This document shows, piece after piece, positions 22,562 through 30,335 of a stretch of DNA of 43,297 bases (position 1 is the first letter of the stretch; every line of letters starts with the position of its first letter). The stretch is taken from assembly GCA_019311115.1 (NCBI GenBank), contig JAFDDB010000010.1, positions 1 to 43,297 on the forward strand, written 5' to 3'. The stretch comes from Deltaproteobacteria bacterium (GTDB lineage: Bacteria; Myxococcota_A; UBA9160; SZUA-336). A program made the translations under genes and the position numbers. The notes under the pieces were generated by a model. That model ran no database searches and was not told the DNA's origin. It saw only the letters and a list, made by a program, of their open reading frames with translations.

Positions 22562-25117
22562 ATGTCGAGACTACCCGACCACACCCGGCCCGAGAGCTAC
22601 GCCATCCACGTCCACGTCGACCCCGCGCGCGACGACTTCGAGGGCGAGGTCGAGATCGCGCTGCGAGCCCCCAAGGGCAGCCGGGTCCTGGAGCTGCACG
22701 CGGTCGACCTGGAGATCTCCGAAGCGAGCGTCCAGGACGCGGGCGGACCCGTCGAGGTCACGAGCCGGCGCGCCGACCCCCGCCGCGAGACGCTGAAGCT
22801 GCGGCTCGGGCGGGGCCTCGGCGAAGGACCGGTCCGGCTGCGGCTGCGGTGGAAGGCGGAGCTGAGACAGGACCTGCGCGGCCTCTACCTGGCCCGCTCG
22901 GGCGAGCGCCGCTACGCGGCGACCCAACTCGAGGCGGCTGACGCGCGGCGCTTCTTCCCCTGCTTCGACGAGCCCGACAAGAAGGCGCGCTTCCAGATCA
23001 GCGTGACGACGCCGCAGGCAAACGCCGTGGTGTCGAACGCCCCGGTTCGGCGCACCGAGAAGCACGGCGGCTCCAAGACCGTGCACTTCGCCGAGACGCC
23101 GAAGCTCTCGACCTACCTGATCGCGCTCGTCGTAGGCGAGATGGAGGCGTCGCGCGCGCGCAAGTCCGGTTCCACGCCGATCCGCGTCTGGAGCGTTCCC
23201 GGCCGCCAGAAGCTCAAGAACTTCGCGCTCGAGGCCGCCGCGGAGTCGCTCGTCCGGCTCGAGAAGTACTTCGGCCTGCCGTACCCGTACGAGAAGCTCG
23301 ACCTGATCGCCGTGCCCGACTTCGAGTTCGGCGCCATGGAGAACGCCGGCGCGGTCACGTTCCGCGAGAGCCTGCTGCTCGTCGACCCGAAGACCGTGAC
23401 GCTCGCAGAACGCAAGCGCGTGGCCGAGGTGATGGCGCACGAACTCGCGCATATGTGGTTCGGCGACCTGGTGACGATGGAGTGGTGGGACGACCTGTGG
23501 CTCAACGAGGCGTTCGCGACGTGGATGGCCTTTACGGTCGTCGACGACTGGATGCCGGAGTGGAAGATGTGGCTCGACTTCGAGCACGGGCGCAGCGCGG
23601 CGTTCGAGCTGGACGCGCTGCGCAACACCCACCCGATCTACGCAGAGGTCGAGACACCCGACGACGCTACCGAGAACTTCGACCTGATCACGTACGAGAA
23701 GGGCGCGTCGGTCGTGCGCATGGTCGAGCGCTGGCTCGGACCGGCCGTGTTCAGGCGCGGCGTGCGACGCTACATCCGCAAGCACCGCGAGGGCAACGCT
23801 CGCGGCGCCGACCTGTGGGGCGCGCTCGAAGCGGCCTCGGGGCAGAAGGTCGAGCGCGTCGTGCGCGCCTGGATCGAACGGCCGGGCTTCCCCGTCGTGA
23901 GCGCGCGACTGCGGCAGCGCGGCGGGAACGCCAGCCTCGAGCTGCGACAAGAGCGCTACGCGGAACGCCCGAAGAAGGGCGCGACCGCAGCCGACAAGCC
24001 GTGGCCGATCCCGGTCGTGCTGCGCGTCGCCGGGCCGCGAGGGCGCACGCGGCTCGTACGACAGCTGGTGACGCGCGCCTCGCAACGCATCGACCTCGGC
24101 CCCGCCGGGCGCGTGCGCTGGGTCTACGCCAACGCCGACGAGTCCGGCTTCTACCGTCCGCTGCACGCCTCGGCCGACCTGCAGCTGCTGCGCGGCGAGC
24201 TGGAGCGGCTCGAGGCGGCCGAGAGGATGGGACTGGTGGCCCACCAGTGGGCCGGCGTGCGCGCCGGCCGCGCAGACCTCGCGGACCTGCTCGACAGCGC
24301 CGAGGCGCTCCGCGACGAGCCCGAGGCCGACGTGCTGAACACCGCGCTGGGCCCGCTCCACTGGCTCTCGGACCAGTGCCTGCCGCAGCTTCCGGAGCCC
24401 GAGCGCGAGCGCTTCCGCGCCCGGTTCTCCGCCGCGTTCACGCCCGCCTTTCGCGAGCTCGGCTGGAAGCCGCGCCGCGGCGAGACGAACGGCGACCGCC
24501 TGCGGCGCGCGTCCCTGCTGCGCATCGTGGGCGGAATCGGCGAGGAAGCCGGCGTCCTCTCGCAAGTCGAGGGGCGGATCGACGCCTACCTACGGGATCG
24601 CTCGGCCCTCGACCCCAACCTGGCCTCGGGCGTCGTCGAGCTGGCGGCGCGCCGCGGCAGCAAGGCGCGCTACGAGTCGTACCTGGAAGTGATGCGCGGC
24701 GCGCGCACGCCCCAGGAGCGGGTACGCTTCGAGATGGCGCTCGGCACGTTCCGAGACCCCGCGCTCGTCGAACGCACGCTCGATCTCGTGCTGGGCGACG
24801 ACGTGCCGACGCAGGACGTGGTGCCGCTCCTGGTTCGACTGCTGACGAACGAGGATGCGCGCGAGGCGACCTGGCGGTTCGTGCGCTCGCGCTGGGCGGC
24901 CCTGTCGCCGCGCATCTCGCCGGGCCTGGCGTCGCGGCTCGTGAAGGCCCTGCCCGCGCTCCAGACCCGCGAGCTGCGCAACGAGGTCGCGGGCTTCTTC
25001 CGTGCGCACCCGATTCCGTCCGCACAGCGTACCCTGCGGCAGGCATTGGAGCAGTTCGACCTGAACGCCGCACTTCGCCGGCGAGCGACTCCGGCGCTGC
25101 GCCGCTGGCTCGATTGA
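22562..25117 (+). CDS. pepN: M1-family zinc aminopeptidase
   Basis: An 851-residue cytoplasmic metallopeptidase that removes N-terminal residues from peptides. Residues about 1-200 form the N-terminal beta-domain. The substrate-recognition motif GAMENAG is at 257-263, the zinc ligands are His293-Glu-Leu-Ala-His297 plus Glu316 (LWLNEAFATW), and the proton-donor Tyr is in DLITYEKGA about 80 residues later. The last 300 residues are a helical ERAP1_C-like superhelical domain. There is no signal peptide. Length and organisation fit bacterial/eukaryotic aminopeptidase N rather than the leukotriene-A4-hydrolase subgroup. It is probably monocistronic or leads the pterin dehydratase and queuosine-salvage genes, which start 25 bases downstream. 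Confidence 0.92.
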   Translation: MSRLPDHTRPESYAIHVHVDPARDDFEGEVEIALRAPKGSRVLELHAVDLEISEASVQDAGGPVEVTSRRADPRRETLKLRLGRGLGEGPVRLRLRWKAELRQDLRGLYLARSGERRYAATQLEAADARRFFPCFDEPDKKARFQISVTTPQANAVVSNAPVRRTEKHGGSKTVHFAETPKLSTYLIALVVGEMEASRARKSGSTPIRVWSVPGRQKLKNFALEAAAESLVRLEKYFGLPYPYEKLDLIAVPDFEFGAMENAGAVTFRESLLLVDPKTVTLAERKRVAEVMAHELAHMWFGDLVTMEWWDDLWLNEAFATWMAFTVVDDWMPEWKMWLDFEHGRSAAFELDALRNTHPIYAEVETPDDATENFDLITYEKGASVVRMVERWLGPAVFRRGVRRYIRKHREGNARGADLWGALEAASGQKVERVVRAWIERPGFPVVSARLRQRGGNASLELRQERYAERPKKGATAADKPWPIPVVLRVAGPRGRTRLVRQLVTRASQRIDLGPAGRVRWVYANADESGFYRPLHASADLQLLRGELERLEAAERMGLVAHQWAGVRAGRADLADLLDSAEALRDEPEADVLNTALGPLHWLSDQCLPQLPEPERERFRARFSAAFTPAFRELGWKPRRGETNGDRLRRASLLRIVGGIGEEAGVLSQVEGRIDAYLRDRSALDPNLASGVVELAARRGSKARYESYLEVMRGARTPQERVRFEMALGTFRDPALVERTLDLVLGDDVPTQDVVPLLVRLLTNEDAREATWRFVRSRWAALSPRISPGLASRLVKALPALQTRELRNEVAGFFRAHPIPSAQRTLRQALEQFDLNAALRRRATPALRRWLD

Positions 25118-25142
25118 CGCCGGCTCGACCGAGGAGGAAACG

Positions 25143-25481
25143 ATGTCGGATCTCGCATCTCGCGACTGCGTCCCGTGCAAGGGCGGAGTCCCGCCCCTCG
25201 CCGCGGCGGAGTGCCTGGAACTGCTCGAGCAGCTCGACCGGGGCTGGGAGGTCGTCGACGGACACCACCTGGCGCGCACCTACGCGTTCGAGAACTTCCG
25301 GCTCGCACTCGCGTACGTGAACGCGGTCGGAGAGCTCGCCGAGGAGCACAACCACCACCCCGACCTGCACCTGGCCTGGGGGCGCGTCGGCATCGAGATC
25401 TGGACGCACAAGATCGACGGCCTCCACGAGGCGGACTTCGTGTTCGCGGCCAAGTGCGACCGGCTCTACCCGAAGAGCTGA
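25143..25481 (+). CDS. phhB: Pterin-4a-carbinolamine dehydratase (PCD/DCoH)
   Basis: A 112-residue protein that dehydrates 4a-hydroxy-tetrahydropterin, recycling the cofactor of aromatic amino acid hydroxylases. The active-site motif is Glu68-His-Asn-His-His-Pro-Asp74, followed by a WGRVGIEIWTHKIDGLHEADF segment that carries the conserved Trp and Thr-His. The N-terminal CVPCKGGVPPL is the bacterial PCD leader motif. AGGAGGAAA just before the ATG at 25143 is a strong Shine-Dalgarno. No phenylalanine hydroxylase is in the window. PCD homologues also serve in molybdopterin or other pterin pathways, so its client is open. It overlaps the queuosine-salvage gene, which suggests a coupled two-gene unit downstream of pepN. 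Confidence 0.92.
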   Translation: MSDLASRDCVPCKGGVPPLAAAECLELLEQLDRGWEVVDGHHLARTYAFENFRLALAYVNAVGELAEEHNHHPDLHLAWGRVGIEIWTHKIDGLHEADFVFAAKCDRLYPKS

Positions 25482-26422
25482 TCGCCGATCCCTTCGCGTT
25501 CGTGCGCGCCACCTGTGCGCGCGTGGCGCAGGAGGCGCGTTGGGTGGAGATCGACTCCGCCCGCCTCGAAGCTTGGACCGACGCCATCCCCGGGGAAGAC
25601 CTCGCCCTCGCCGCGCCTCTTCGCCTGCCACGGGCGGCACGCAGCATCGAGTCGCGCTGCGCGTTCGTGCTCCAACTCGACGCCGTGAACTTCGGCTCGG
25701 GCTGGTTTCCGTCGCTATTGAAGCGGCCCGGCCTGTCGGGCTACCGGACGATCGAGGCGGCGCTGGTCGATCGCTTCGAGCGCGGCGCCTTCCCGTCCGC
25801 CGAAGAGCTTGCGCGATCCACGCCCGGCGACTGCGCAGCGCTCTTCGGACAGGCGCCGGACGGCGAAGCGGCTGCCCTGATGGCGCTCTTCGCGGAGGCC
25901 TGGACGGACCTGGGACGCCTCGTCCGCGACCGCTTCGGCGGCCGCTTCGCGGGCCCGGTCGAGGCGGCCGGCGGCTCGCCGGACGAACTGGTGCGCACGC
26001 TGCTCGAACTCCCGTTCTACCGCGACCTGGCGCAGCACCGGGGGCGCCCGGTCGCCTTCCTGAAGCGCGCGCAGATCACGGTGGCGGACCTGGCGGGCGC
26101 GGGCGCCGGCGGGTTCCGCGACCTGGACCGGCTGACCCTCTTTGCGGACAACCTGGTCCCCCATGTGCTGCGGCTCGATGGCGTGCTGCGCTTCGACCCG
26201 GACCTGGTCGCCCGGATCGAGCGCGGCGAGCTACTCGAGGCGGGCGGCGCCGAGGAGATCGAGATCCGGGCCTGCGCGGTCCACGCAGTCGAACTCGCCG
26301 CCGGCCGCCTGGGACCCTCGGTGGCGACGCCGGCCCGTCTCGACGCCTGGCTCTGGCTTCGCGGCGGCGGCGCAGCGTACAAGGCCCACCCGCGACACCG
26401 GACCCGCTGCGTCTACTACTGA
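25454..26422 (+). CDS. qng1: Queuosine-salvage protein (Q_salvage/DUF2419, Qng1-like nucleotide N-glycosylase)
   Basis: A protein of about 322 residues matching the queuosine 5-prime-phosphate N-glycosylase family, which releases queuine from queuosine monophosphate for reuse in tRNA. Family landmarks are ADPFAFVRATC near 11-20, LQLDAVNFGSGWFP near 73-86, the catalytic-region FADNLVPHVLRLDGVL near 230-245, EIEIRACAVHAVE near 258-270, DAWLWLRGG and the C-terminal HRTRCVYY. The start is uncertain. Homology needs residues encoded from about 25480, so I place it at the GTG at 25454, overlapping the pterin dehydratase gene by 28 bases. A CTG at 25478 or a GTG at 25502 are alternatives. Salvage implies uptake or turnover of queuosine; no tgt or queuine transporter is in the window. 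Confidence 0.83.
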   Translation: MRPALPEELIADPFAFVRATCARVAQEARWVEIDSARLEAWTDAIPGEDLALAAPLRLPRAARSIESRCAFVLQLDAVNFGSGWFPSLLKRPGLSGYRTIEAALVDRFERGAFPSAEELARSTPGDCAALFGQAPDGEAAALMALFAEAWTDLGRLVRDRFGGRFAGPVEAAGGSPDELVRTLLELPFYRDLAQHRGRPVAFLKRAQITVADLAGAGAGGFRDLDRLTLFADNLVPHVLRLDGVLRFDPDLVARIERGELLEAGGAEEIEIRACAVHAVELAAGRLGPSVATPARLDAWLWLRGGGAAYKAHPRHRTRCVYY

Positions 26423-26463
26423 GGCGCTTCGCACCCGTTCCGCAGCGCGGAGATCGCTGGCAG

Positions 26464-26512
26464 AACGGCGGATCGGCCGTTAGGTTACGGCGCGCGTTCT
26501 CGGGGCCGAGAA
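26464..26512. promoter_or_regulatory. Two hairpins between qng1 and pntAA
   Basis: In the 124-base gap, AACGGC-ggatcg-GCCGTT (26464-26481) and TTCTCG-gggc-CGAGAA (26497-26512) are perfect 6-bp stem-loops. The first, followed by AGGTT, could terminate the upstream transcript; the second lies 34 bases before the pntAA GTG and could be an operator or leader structure. Confidence 0.4.
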
Positions 26513-26546
26513 GTTGCCGGCCGAATGCGCCGACGGAGGAGATCAC

Positions 26547-27677
26547 GTGATCGTCGGAGTCCTCAGGGAAACCGTCGCCGGCGAGACACGGGTGGCGCTG
26601 ACCGCTCGCGCGGCGCGCGGCCTGGTAGAAGCCGGTGTCGAGATTCGCGTCCAAGCGGGAGCGGGTGAGGCGAGCGGCATCGCCGACGCCGACTACGAGG
26701 AGGCGGGCGCCGCCATCGCCGCCGATGCGTCCACGCTGCTCGAAGCTGCGGAGCTGCTGGTCAAGGTGCAGCCCCCTACGCCGGAGGAGATCGCGGCGAT
26801 CCCCGAGGGCCGGGCCCTCGTCTGCACGCTCGCACCGCTCTCGGATCCCGAACGCATCCGCGCGCTGGCGGAGCGCAACGTCACCGCCTTCGCGCTCGAG
26901 CTGATGCCCCGCATCACCGTCGCGCAGAGCATGGACGTGCTGAGCGCGATGAGCACGGTGACCGGCTACCAGGCGGTGCTCGTGGCGGCGACCGCGCTCC
27001 CCAAGTTCTTCCCGTTGCTCATGACCGCGGCCGGGACCATCAAGCCCGCTCGCGTGCTCGTGCTGGGCGCGGGCGTCGCGGGACTCCAGGCGATCGCGAC
27101 CGCGCGGCGGCTCGGGGCGGTAGTCGAGGCCTTCGACGTGCGCGCGGCGGTCAAGGAGCAGGTCGAGAGCCTGGGCGCGCGCTTCGTCGAGCAGCCCGAC
27201 GCCGAGGATGCCGAAGACGCCGGCGGCTATGCCAAGGAGCAGACCGCGGACCAACTCGAGGCGCAGCGGCGCCTGCTCGGTGAGCGCATCGCCGAGGCCG
27301 ACGTCGTGATCTGCACGGCGCTCGTGCCCGGGCGGCGCGCCCCCGTGCTGATGACCGAGGACCAGGTCAAGGCCATGAAGCCCGGCTCCGTCGTCGTCGA
27401 CCTGGCCGCGGGGCAGGGAGGCAACTGCGAGGTGACTCGCGCGGGCGAGATCGTCGACGCGCACGGCGTCCAGGTCCACGGCCCGGTCAACCTGGCGGCC
27501 GCGAAGCCCGTCGACGCGAGCAACATGTTCGCGACGAACGTGGCGAACTACCTGTCGCACCTGATCGCGGACGGCCAACTGGTGCTCGACCTCGAGAACG
27601 AACTGACCTCGGGCCCGCTGGTCGCACACCAGGGGAACGTGGTGAACGAGGCCGTCAAGGCCGCGTTGGAGGCGTGA
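26547..27677 (+). CDS. pntAA: Proton-translocating NAD(P) transhydrogenase, soluble alpha-1 subunit
   Basis: A 376-residue NAD(H)-binding subunit (domain I) of the membrane transhydrogenase, which uses the proton gradient to make NADPH from NADH. It has an AlaDH/PNT N-terminal domain (VGVLRETVAGETRVAL; LVKVQPPTPEEI), the RITVAQSMDVLSAMSTVTGYQAV loop, and the Rossmann motif VLGAGVAGLQAIATARRLGA with the acidic strand end AFDVR. The C-terminal LENELTSGPLVAHQGNV closes domain I. The enzyme is of the split, Rhodospirillum-type arrangement rather than the two-gene E. coli form. The GTG at 26547 is chosen because GGAGGAG lies five bases before it; a TTG at 26514 is less likely. The stop overlaps pntAB by one base. 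Confidence 0.93.
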   Translation: MIVGVLRETVAGETRVALTARAARGLVEAGVEIRVQAGAGEASGIADADYEEAGAAIAADASTLLEAAELLVKVQPPTPEEIAAIPEGRALVCTLAPLSDPERIRALAERNVTAFALELMPRITVAQSMDVLSAMSTVTGYQAVLVAATALPKFFPLLMTAAGTIKPARVLVLGAGVAGLQAIATARRLGAVVEAFDVRAAVKEQVESLGARFVEQPDAEDAEDAGGYAKEQTADQLEAQRRLLGERIAEADVVICTALVPGRRAPVLMTEDQVKAMKPGSVVVDLAAGQGGNCEVTRAGEIVDAHGVQVHGPVNLAAAKPVDASNMFATNVANYLSHLIADGQLVLDLENELTSGPLVAHQGNVVNEAVKAALEA

Positions 27678-27976
27678 TGGAAGCCAGCCTGATCATGATG
27701 CTGACGGTCTTCGTGCTGGCGATGTTCGTCGGCTTCGAGGTCATCACCAAGGTACCTCCGACCCTGCACACGCCGCTCATGTCGGGCTCGAACGCCATCT
27801 CGGGCATCACGATCATCGGCGCGCTGATCGCGGCGGGCGACGGACAGACTTCGCTGGCTTCGATCCTGGGCGCCGTGGCCGTCGCACTCGCTACGATCAA
27901 CGTGGTCGGCGGCTTCCTCGTAACCGACCGGATGCTCAAGATGTTCAAGAGCCGCCGCCCCCGGGACGACGCGTGA
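27677..27976 (+). CDS. pntAB: Transhydrogenase alpha-2 membrane subunit
   Basis: A 99-residue membrane protein with three hydrophobic helices (about 4-20, 38-54 and 62-83), forming the short part of the proton channel (domain II). The segment with VITKVPPTLHTPLMSGSNAISG is the strongly conserved pntA-C-terminal motif. The ATG at 27677 overlaps the pntAA stop (TGATG), with GGAGG just before it; an in-frame GTG three bases earlier is possible. The last four bases overlap pntB. The separate gene shows that PntA is split here. Confidence 0.93.
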   Translation: MEASLIMMLTVFVLAMFVGFEVITKVPPTLHTPLMSGSNAISGITIIGALIAAGDGQTSLASILGAVAVALATINVVGGFLVTDRMLKMFKSRRPRDDA

Positions 27977-29367
27977 GCGCTCTGAGCGCGACGTGGATTC
28001 CGCTGGCGTACCTGGTCGCCTCGGCGTGCTTCATCCTGGGGATGAAGCGCCTCAGCTCACCGAAGACCGCGCCGAGCGGGAACATGCTGGCGGCGGTCGG
28101 CATGTTCATCGCCATCGTCGCGACGCTGCTCGACCAGGAGATCGTGCGCTTCGAGGGGATCGTCGCGGGAGCCGTGGTGGGCGCGGTGATCGGCGGCATC
28201 ACCGCCTACCGCGTACAGATGACGGCGATGCCGCAGATGGTCGCGGCCTTCAACGGCTTTGGCGGTGGGGCCTCGGCGCTCGTCGCCGGTGCGGAGCTGA
28301 TCCGCCTCGATCTCGCGGGCACGCCGCCGGACCTCGTCGTGTCGATTCCGATCGTACTCGGCACCGTGATCGGCGCCGTCACGCTCACGGGCAGCGGCAT
28401 CGCCTTCGCCAAGCTCCAGGAACTGATGAGCGGCGCTCCCACCGTTTATCCGGGTCAGCAGATCGTGAACGGACTGCTCAGCCTCGGCCTGATCGCACTC
28501 GCCGTCACGCTGGTGCTGGCGCCCGAGGACCTGCGCCTCTTCTGGGGACTACTCGCCCTGGCCGGCCTGCTCGGCATCCTGCTCGTGATCCCGATCGGCG
28601 GCGCCGACATGCCCGTCGTCATCTCGCTCCTGAACTCCTACTCGGGGCTCGCGGCCTGCGCCACGGGCTTCGTCATCAACAACCAGGGACTCGTGATCTG
28701 CGGCTCGCTGGTGGGCGCGTCGGGAATCATCCTGACGCAGATCATGTGCCGCGCGATGAACCGCTCGCTCGCGAACGTGTTGTTCGGAGCCTTCGGCGCG
28801 GCGCCGACGGCGGGCGTCAGCACGAGCGCGACCGGAACCGTGAAGGCCGGAACCCCGGACGACGCGGCCATGATCCTGGACGCCGCGCGCTCGGTGATCA
28901 TCGTTCCCGGCTACGGCCTGGCCGTCGCGCAGGCCCAGCACGCGGTGCGCGAGCTCGGCACACTGCTGCTCGAGCGCGGCATCAACGTGCGGTACGCCAT
29001 TCACCCCGTGGCCGGGCGCATGCCGGGCCACATGAACGTACTGCTCGCCGAGGCGGACGTGCCCTACGAGCTGCTCGTCGAGATGGAGGAGATCAACTCG
29101 TCGTTCCCGCGCACCGACGTGGCGCTGGTAATCGGCGCGAACGACGTGACTAACCCCGACGCGCGCGACAACCCGTCGAGTCCCATCTACGGCATGCCGA
29201 TCCTCGAGGTCGATCGCGCCACCACCGTGATGGTGTGCAAGCGCAGCATGAACACCGGCTTCGCAGGCGTAGACAACCCGCTCTACACGCTGCCCCAGAC
29301 CATGATGCTCTTCGGCGACGCCAAGGACACGGCCGAGAAGGTGCTGCGGTCCGCCAAGGACCTCTGA
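27973..29367 (+). CDS. pntB: Transhydrogenase beta subunit
   Basis: A 464-residue protein with a membrane domain of about eight helices (residues 5-260) and a C-terminal NADP(H)-binding domain III. Signature segments are QMVAAFNGFGGGASALVAG near 92-110 and PVVISLLNSYSGLAACATGF near 215-234. The domain-III pyrophosphate loop is VPGYGLAVAQAQHAV, followed by RYAIHPVAGRMPGHMNVLLAEADVPY and DDVTNPDAR-like ANDVTNPDARDNPSSPIYG. It starts with GTG at 27973 inside the pntAB stop (GTGA). With pntAA and pntAB it completes a functional enzyme. The end is one base from the convergent lipoprotein gene. Confidence 0.94.
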   Translation: MSALSATWIPLAYLVASACFILGMKRLSSPKTAPSGNMLAAVGMFIAIVATLLDQEIVRFEGIVAGAVVGAVIGGITAYRVQMTAMPQMVAAFNGFGGGASALVAGAELIRLDLAGTPPDLVVSIPIVLGTVIGAVTLTGSGIAFAKLQELMSGAPTVYPGQQIVNGLLSLGLIALAVTLVLAPEDLRLFWGLLALAGLLGILLVIPIGGADMPVVISLLNSYSGLAACATGFVINNQGLVICGSLVGASGIILTQIMCRAMNRSLANVLFGAFGAAPTAGVSTSATGTVKAGTPDDAAMILDAARSVIIVPGYGLAVAQAQHAVRELGTLLLERGINVRYAIHPVAGRMPGHMNVLLAEADVPYELLVEMEEINSSFPRTDVALVIGANDVTNPDARDNPSSPIYGMPILEVDRATTVMVCKRSMNTGFAGVDNPLYTLPQTMMLFGDAKDTAEKVLRSAKDL

Positions 29368-29368
29368 G

Positions 29369-30229
29369 CTACTCGTCGACCTTGATCTCGAGGTCGCGCC
29401 GCTCGTCGTAGATTTCCTTGAGCCGACGCCGCCGCTCGACGGAGAGCTCCATCTCGCGCTGAAGTGTCGCCTGATCCAGCTCACGCTGGGCCACGCGCAG
29501 GTCCATCTGGCGGCAGGCATCGGCCATGTACGGTCCGCAGGCCAGGTGGCTGCAACAGAACGCGGTGAAGTCCGTGAAGCTCTCGATCGGTTCGTCGACG
29601 GGCGCCTCGTTCCAGCGGCGCACGACGCGAGGATCGAGCGCGTAGACACCCTCGAAGATGTCGCGCGCCTCGACGTAGTCGCCCGACTTCCAGGCCGCGA
29701 GCACTTCGTTCATCTCGATCACCGCGGGCGGGGCTCCGAGCTTGCGCGCCCGGTCGAGAAGCGTTCGTCCGCGGGCGACGTTTCCGGCGTAGATCCAGGT
29801 CTCGGCCAGGTTGGTGGTGTGCACCCAGTATCGCGGCGCGAGCCTCTGCGCGTTCTCGAAGCTGTCGATCGCGGCGTGGATGTCGCCCTGGTAGGCCAGC
29901 ATGATCCCCATCCACAGGTGGACTTCGGCGAGCTCCGGATCGATCTCCGCGGCGACGAGCAGCTCGTTCTGCGCCTTCTCCAGGTAGTCGGCGTAGTCCG
30001 CCTCGCGCCCGTCCTCGAGCGCCTCGCGCGCCAGCAGGTAGTACGCATAGGCCAGCTCGATGCGCTTCTCGGCCGAGCGCGGATCCCCGTCCCGTGCGGT
30101 CTCGAGCTTCCCGACGACTTCGTCGGCCTTGCCGGACGCCATGCTCTCGTCGATGTCCTGCTGCGAAACCCCGCCGGGTGCGGCGCACGCGACCAGCGCC
30201 AGCAGCCCCCCGATGATCAGACGACGCAT
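29369..30229 (-). CDS. TPR-type lipoprotein with Cys-rich C-terminal segment
   Basis: A 286-residue lipoprotein (LLALVAC, acceptor Cys15). Residues about 20-175 are helical pairs typical of tetratricopeptide repeats, clearest in EKAQNELLVAAEIDPELAEV, HAAIDSFENAQRLAPRYW and NLAETWIYAGN. A following segment near 230-247 has FCCSHLACGPYMADAC, four Cys in 15 residues, and the protein ends in a long charged coiled-coil-like helix. TPR lipoproteins often act in outer-membrane assembly or peptidoglycan complexes. The Cys cluster could be structural disulfides or a metal site; I cannot tell which. The ATG at 30229 has GGAGG, and a TACACT box (plus-strand 30261-30266) gives a conventional leader of about 25 bases. 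Function unknown. Confidence 0.82.
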   Translation of the reverse strand: MRRLIIGGLLALVACAAPGGVSQQDIDESMASGKADEVVGKLETARDGDPRSAEKRIELAYAYYLLAREALEDGREADYADYLEKAQNELLVAAEIDPELAEVHLWMGIMLAYQGDIHAAIDSFENAQRLAPRYWVHTTNLAETWIYAGNVARGRTLLDRARKLGAPPAVIEMNEVLAAWKSGDYVEARDIFEGVYALDPRVVRRWNEAPVDEPIESFTDFTAFCCSHLACGPYMADACRQMDLRVAQRELDQATLQREMELSVERRRRLKEIYDERRDLEIKVDE

Positions 30230-30260
30230 CACCGCCTCCCCCCTTGCTCGAGCGCCCTGC

Positions 30261-30266
30261 AGTGTA
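30261..30266 (-). promoter_or_regulatory. -10 box TACACT of the TPR lipoprotein gene
   Basis: TACACT on the minus strand (plus-strand AGTGTA) lies 31 bases before the ATG at 30229, leaving a leader that contains GGGAGG. This is one of the few first genes here with a normal leader. Confidence 0.35.
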
Positions 30267-30321
30267 GGCGGGCAGGAGCGCGCCGCCACGCCGCCGTCCG
30301 CACGGTCCGGGCCGCTTCAGG

Positions 30322-30327
30322 CATAAT
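30322..30327 (+). promoter_or_regulatory. -10 box CATAAT before the GPH transporter
   Basis: CATAAT at 30322-30327 (five of six consensus) ends eight bases before the ATG at 30336; no Shine-Dalgarno is seen. Confidence 0.45.
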
Positions 30328-30335
30328 CGGCGGCA

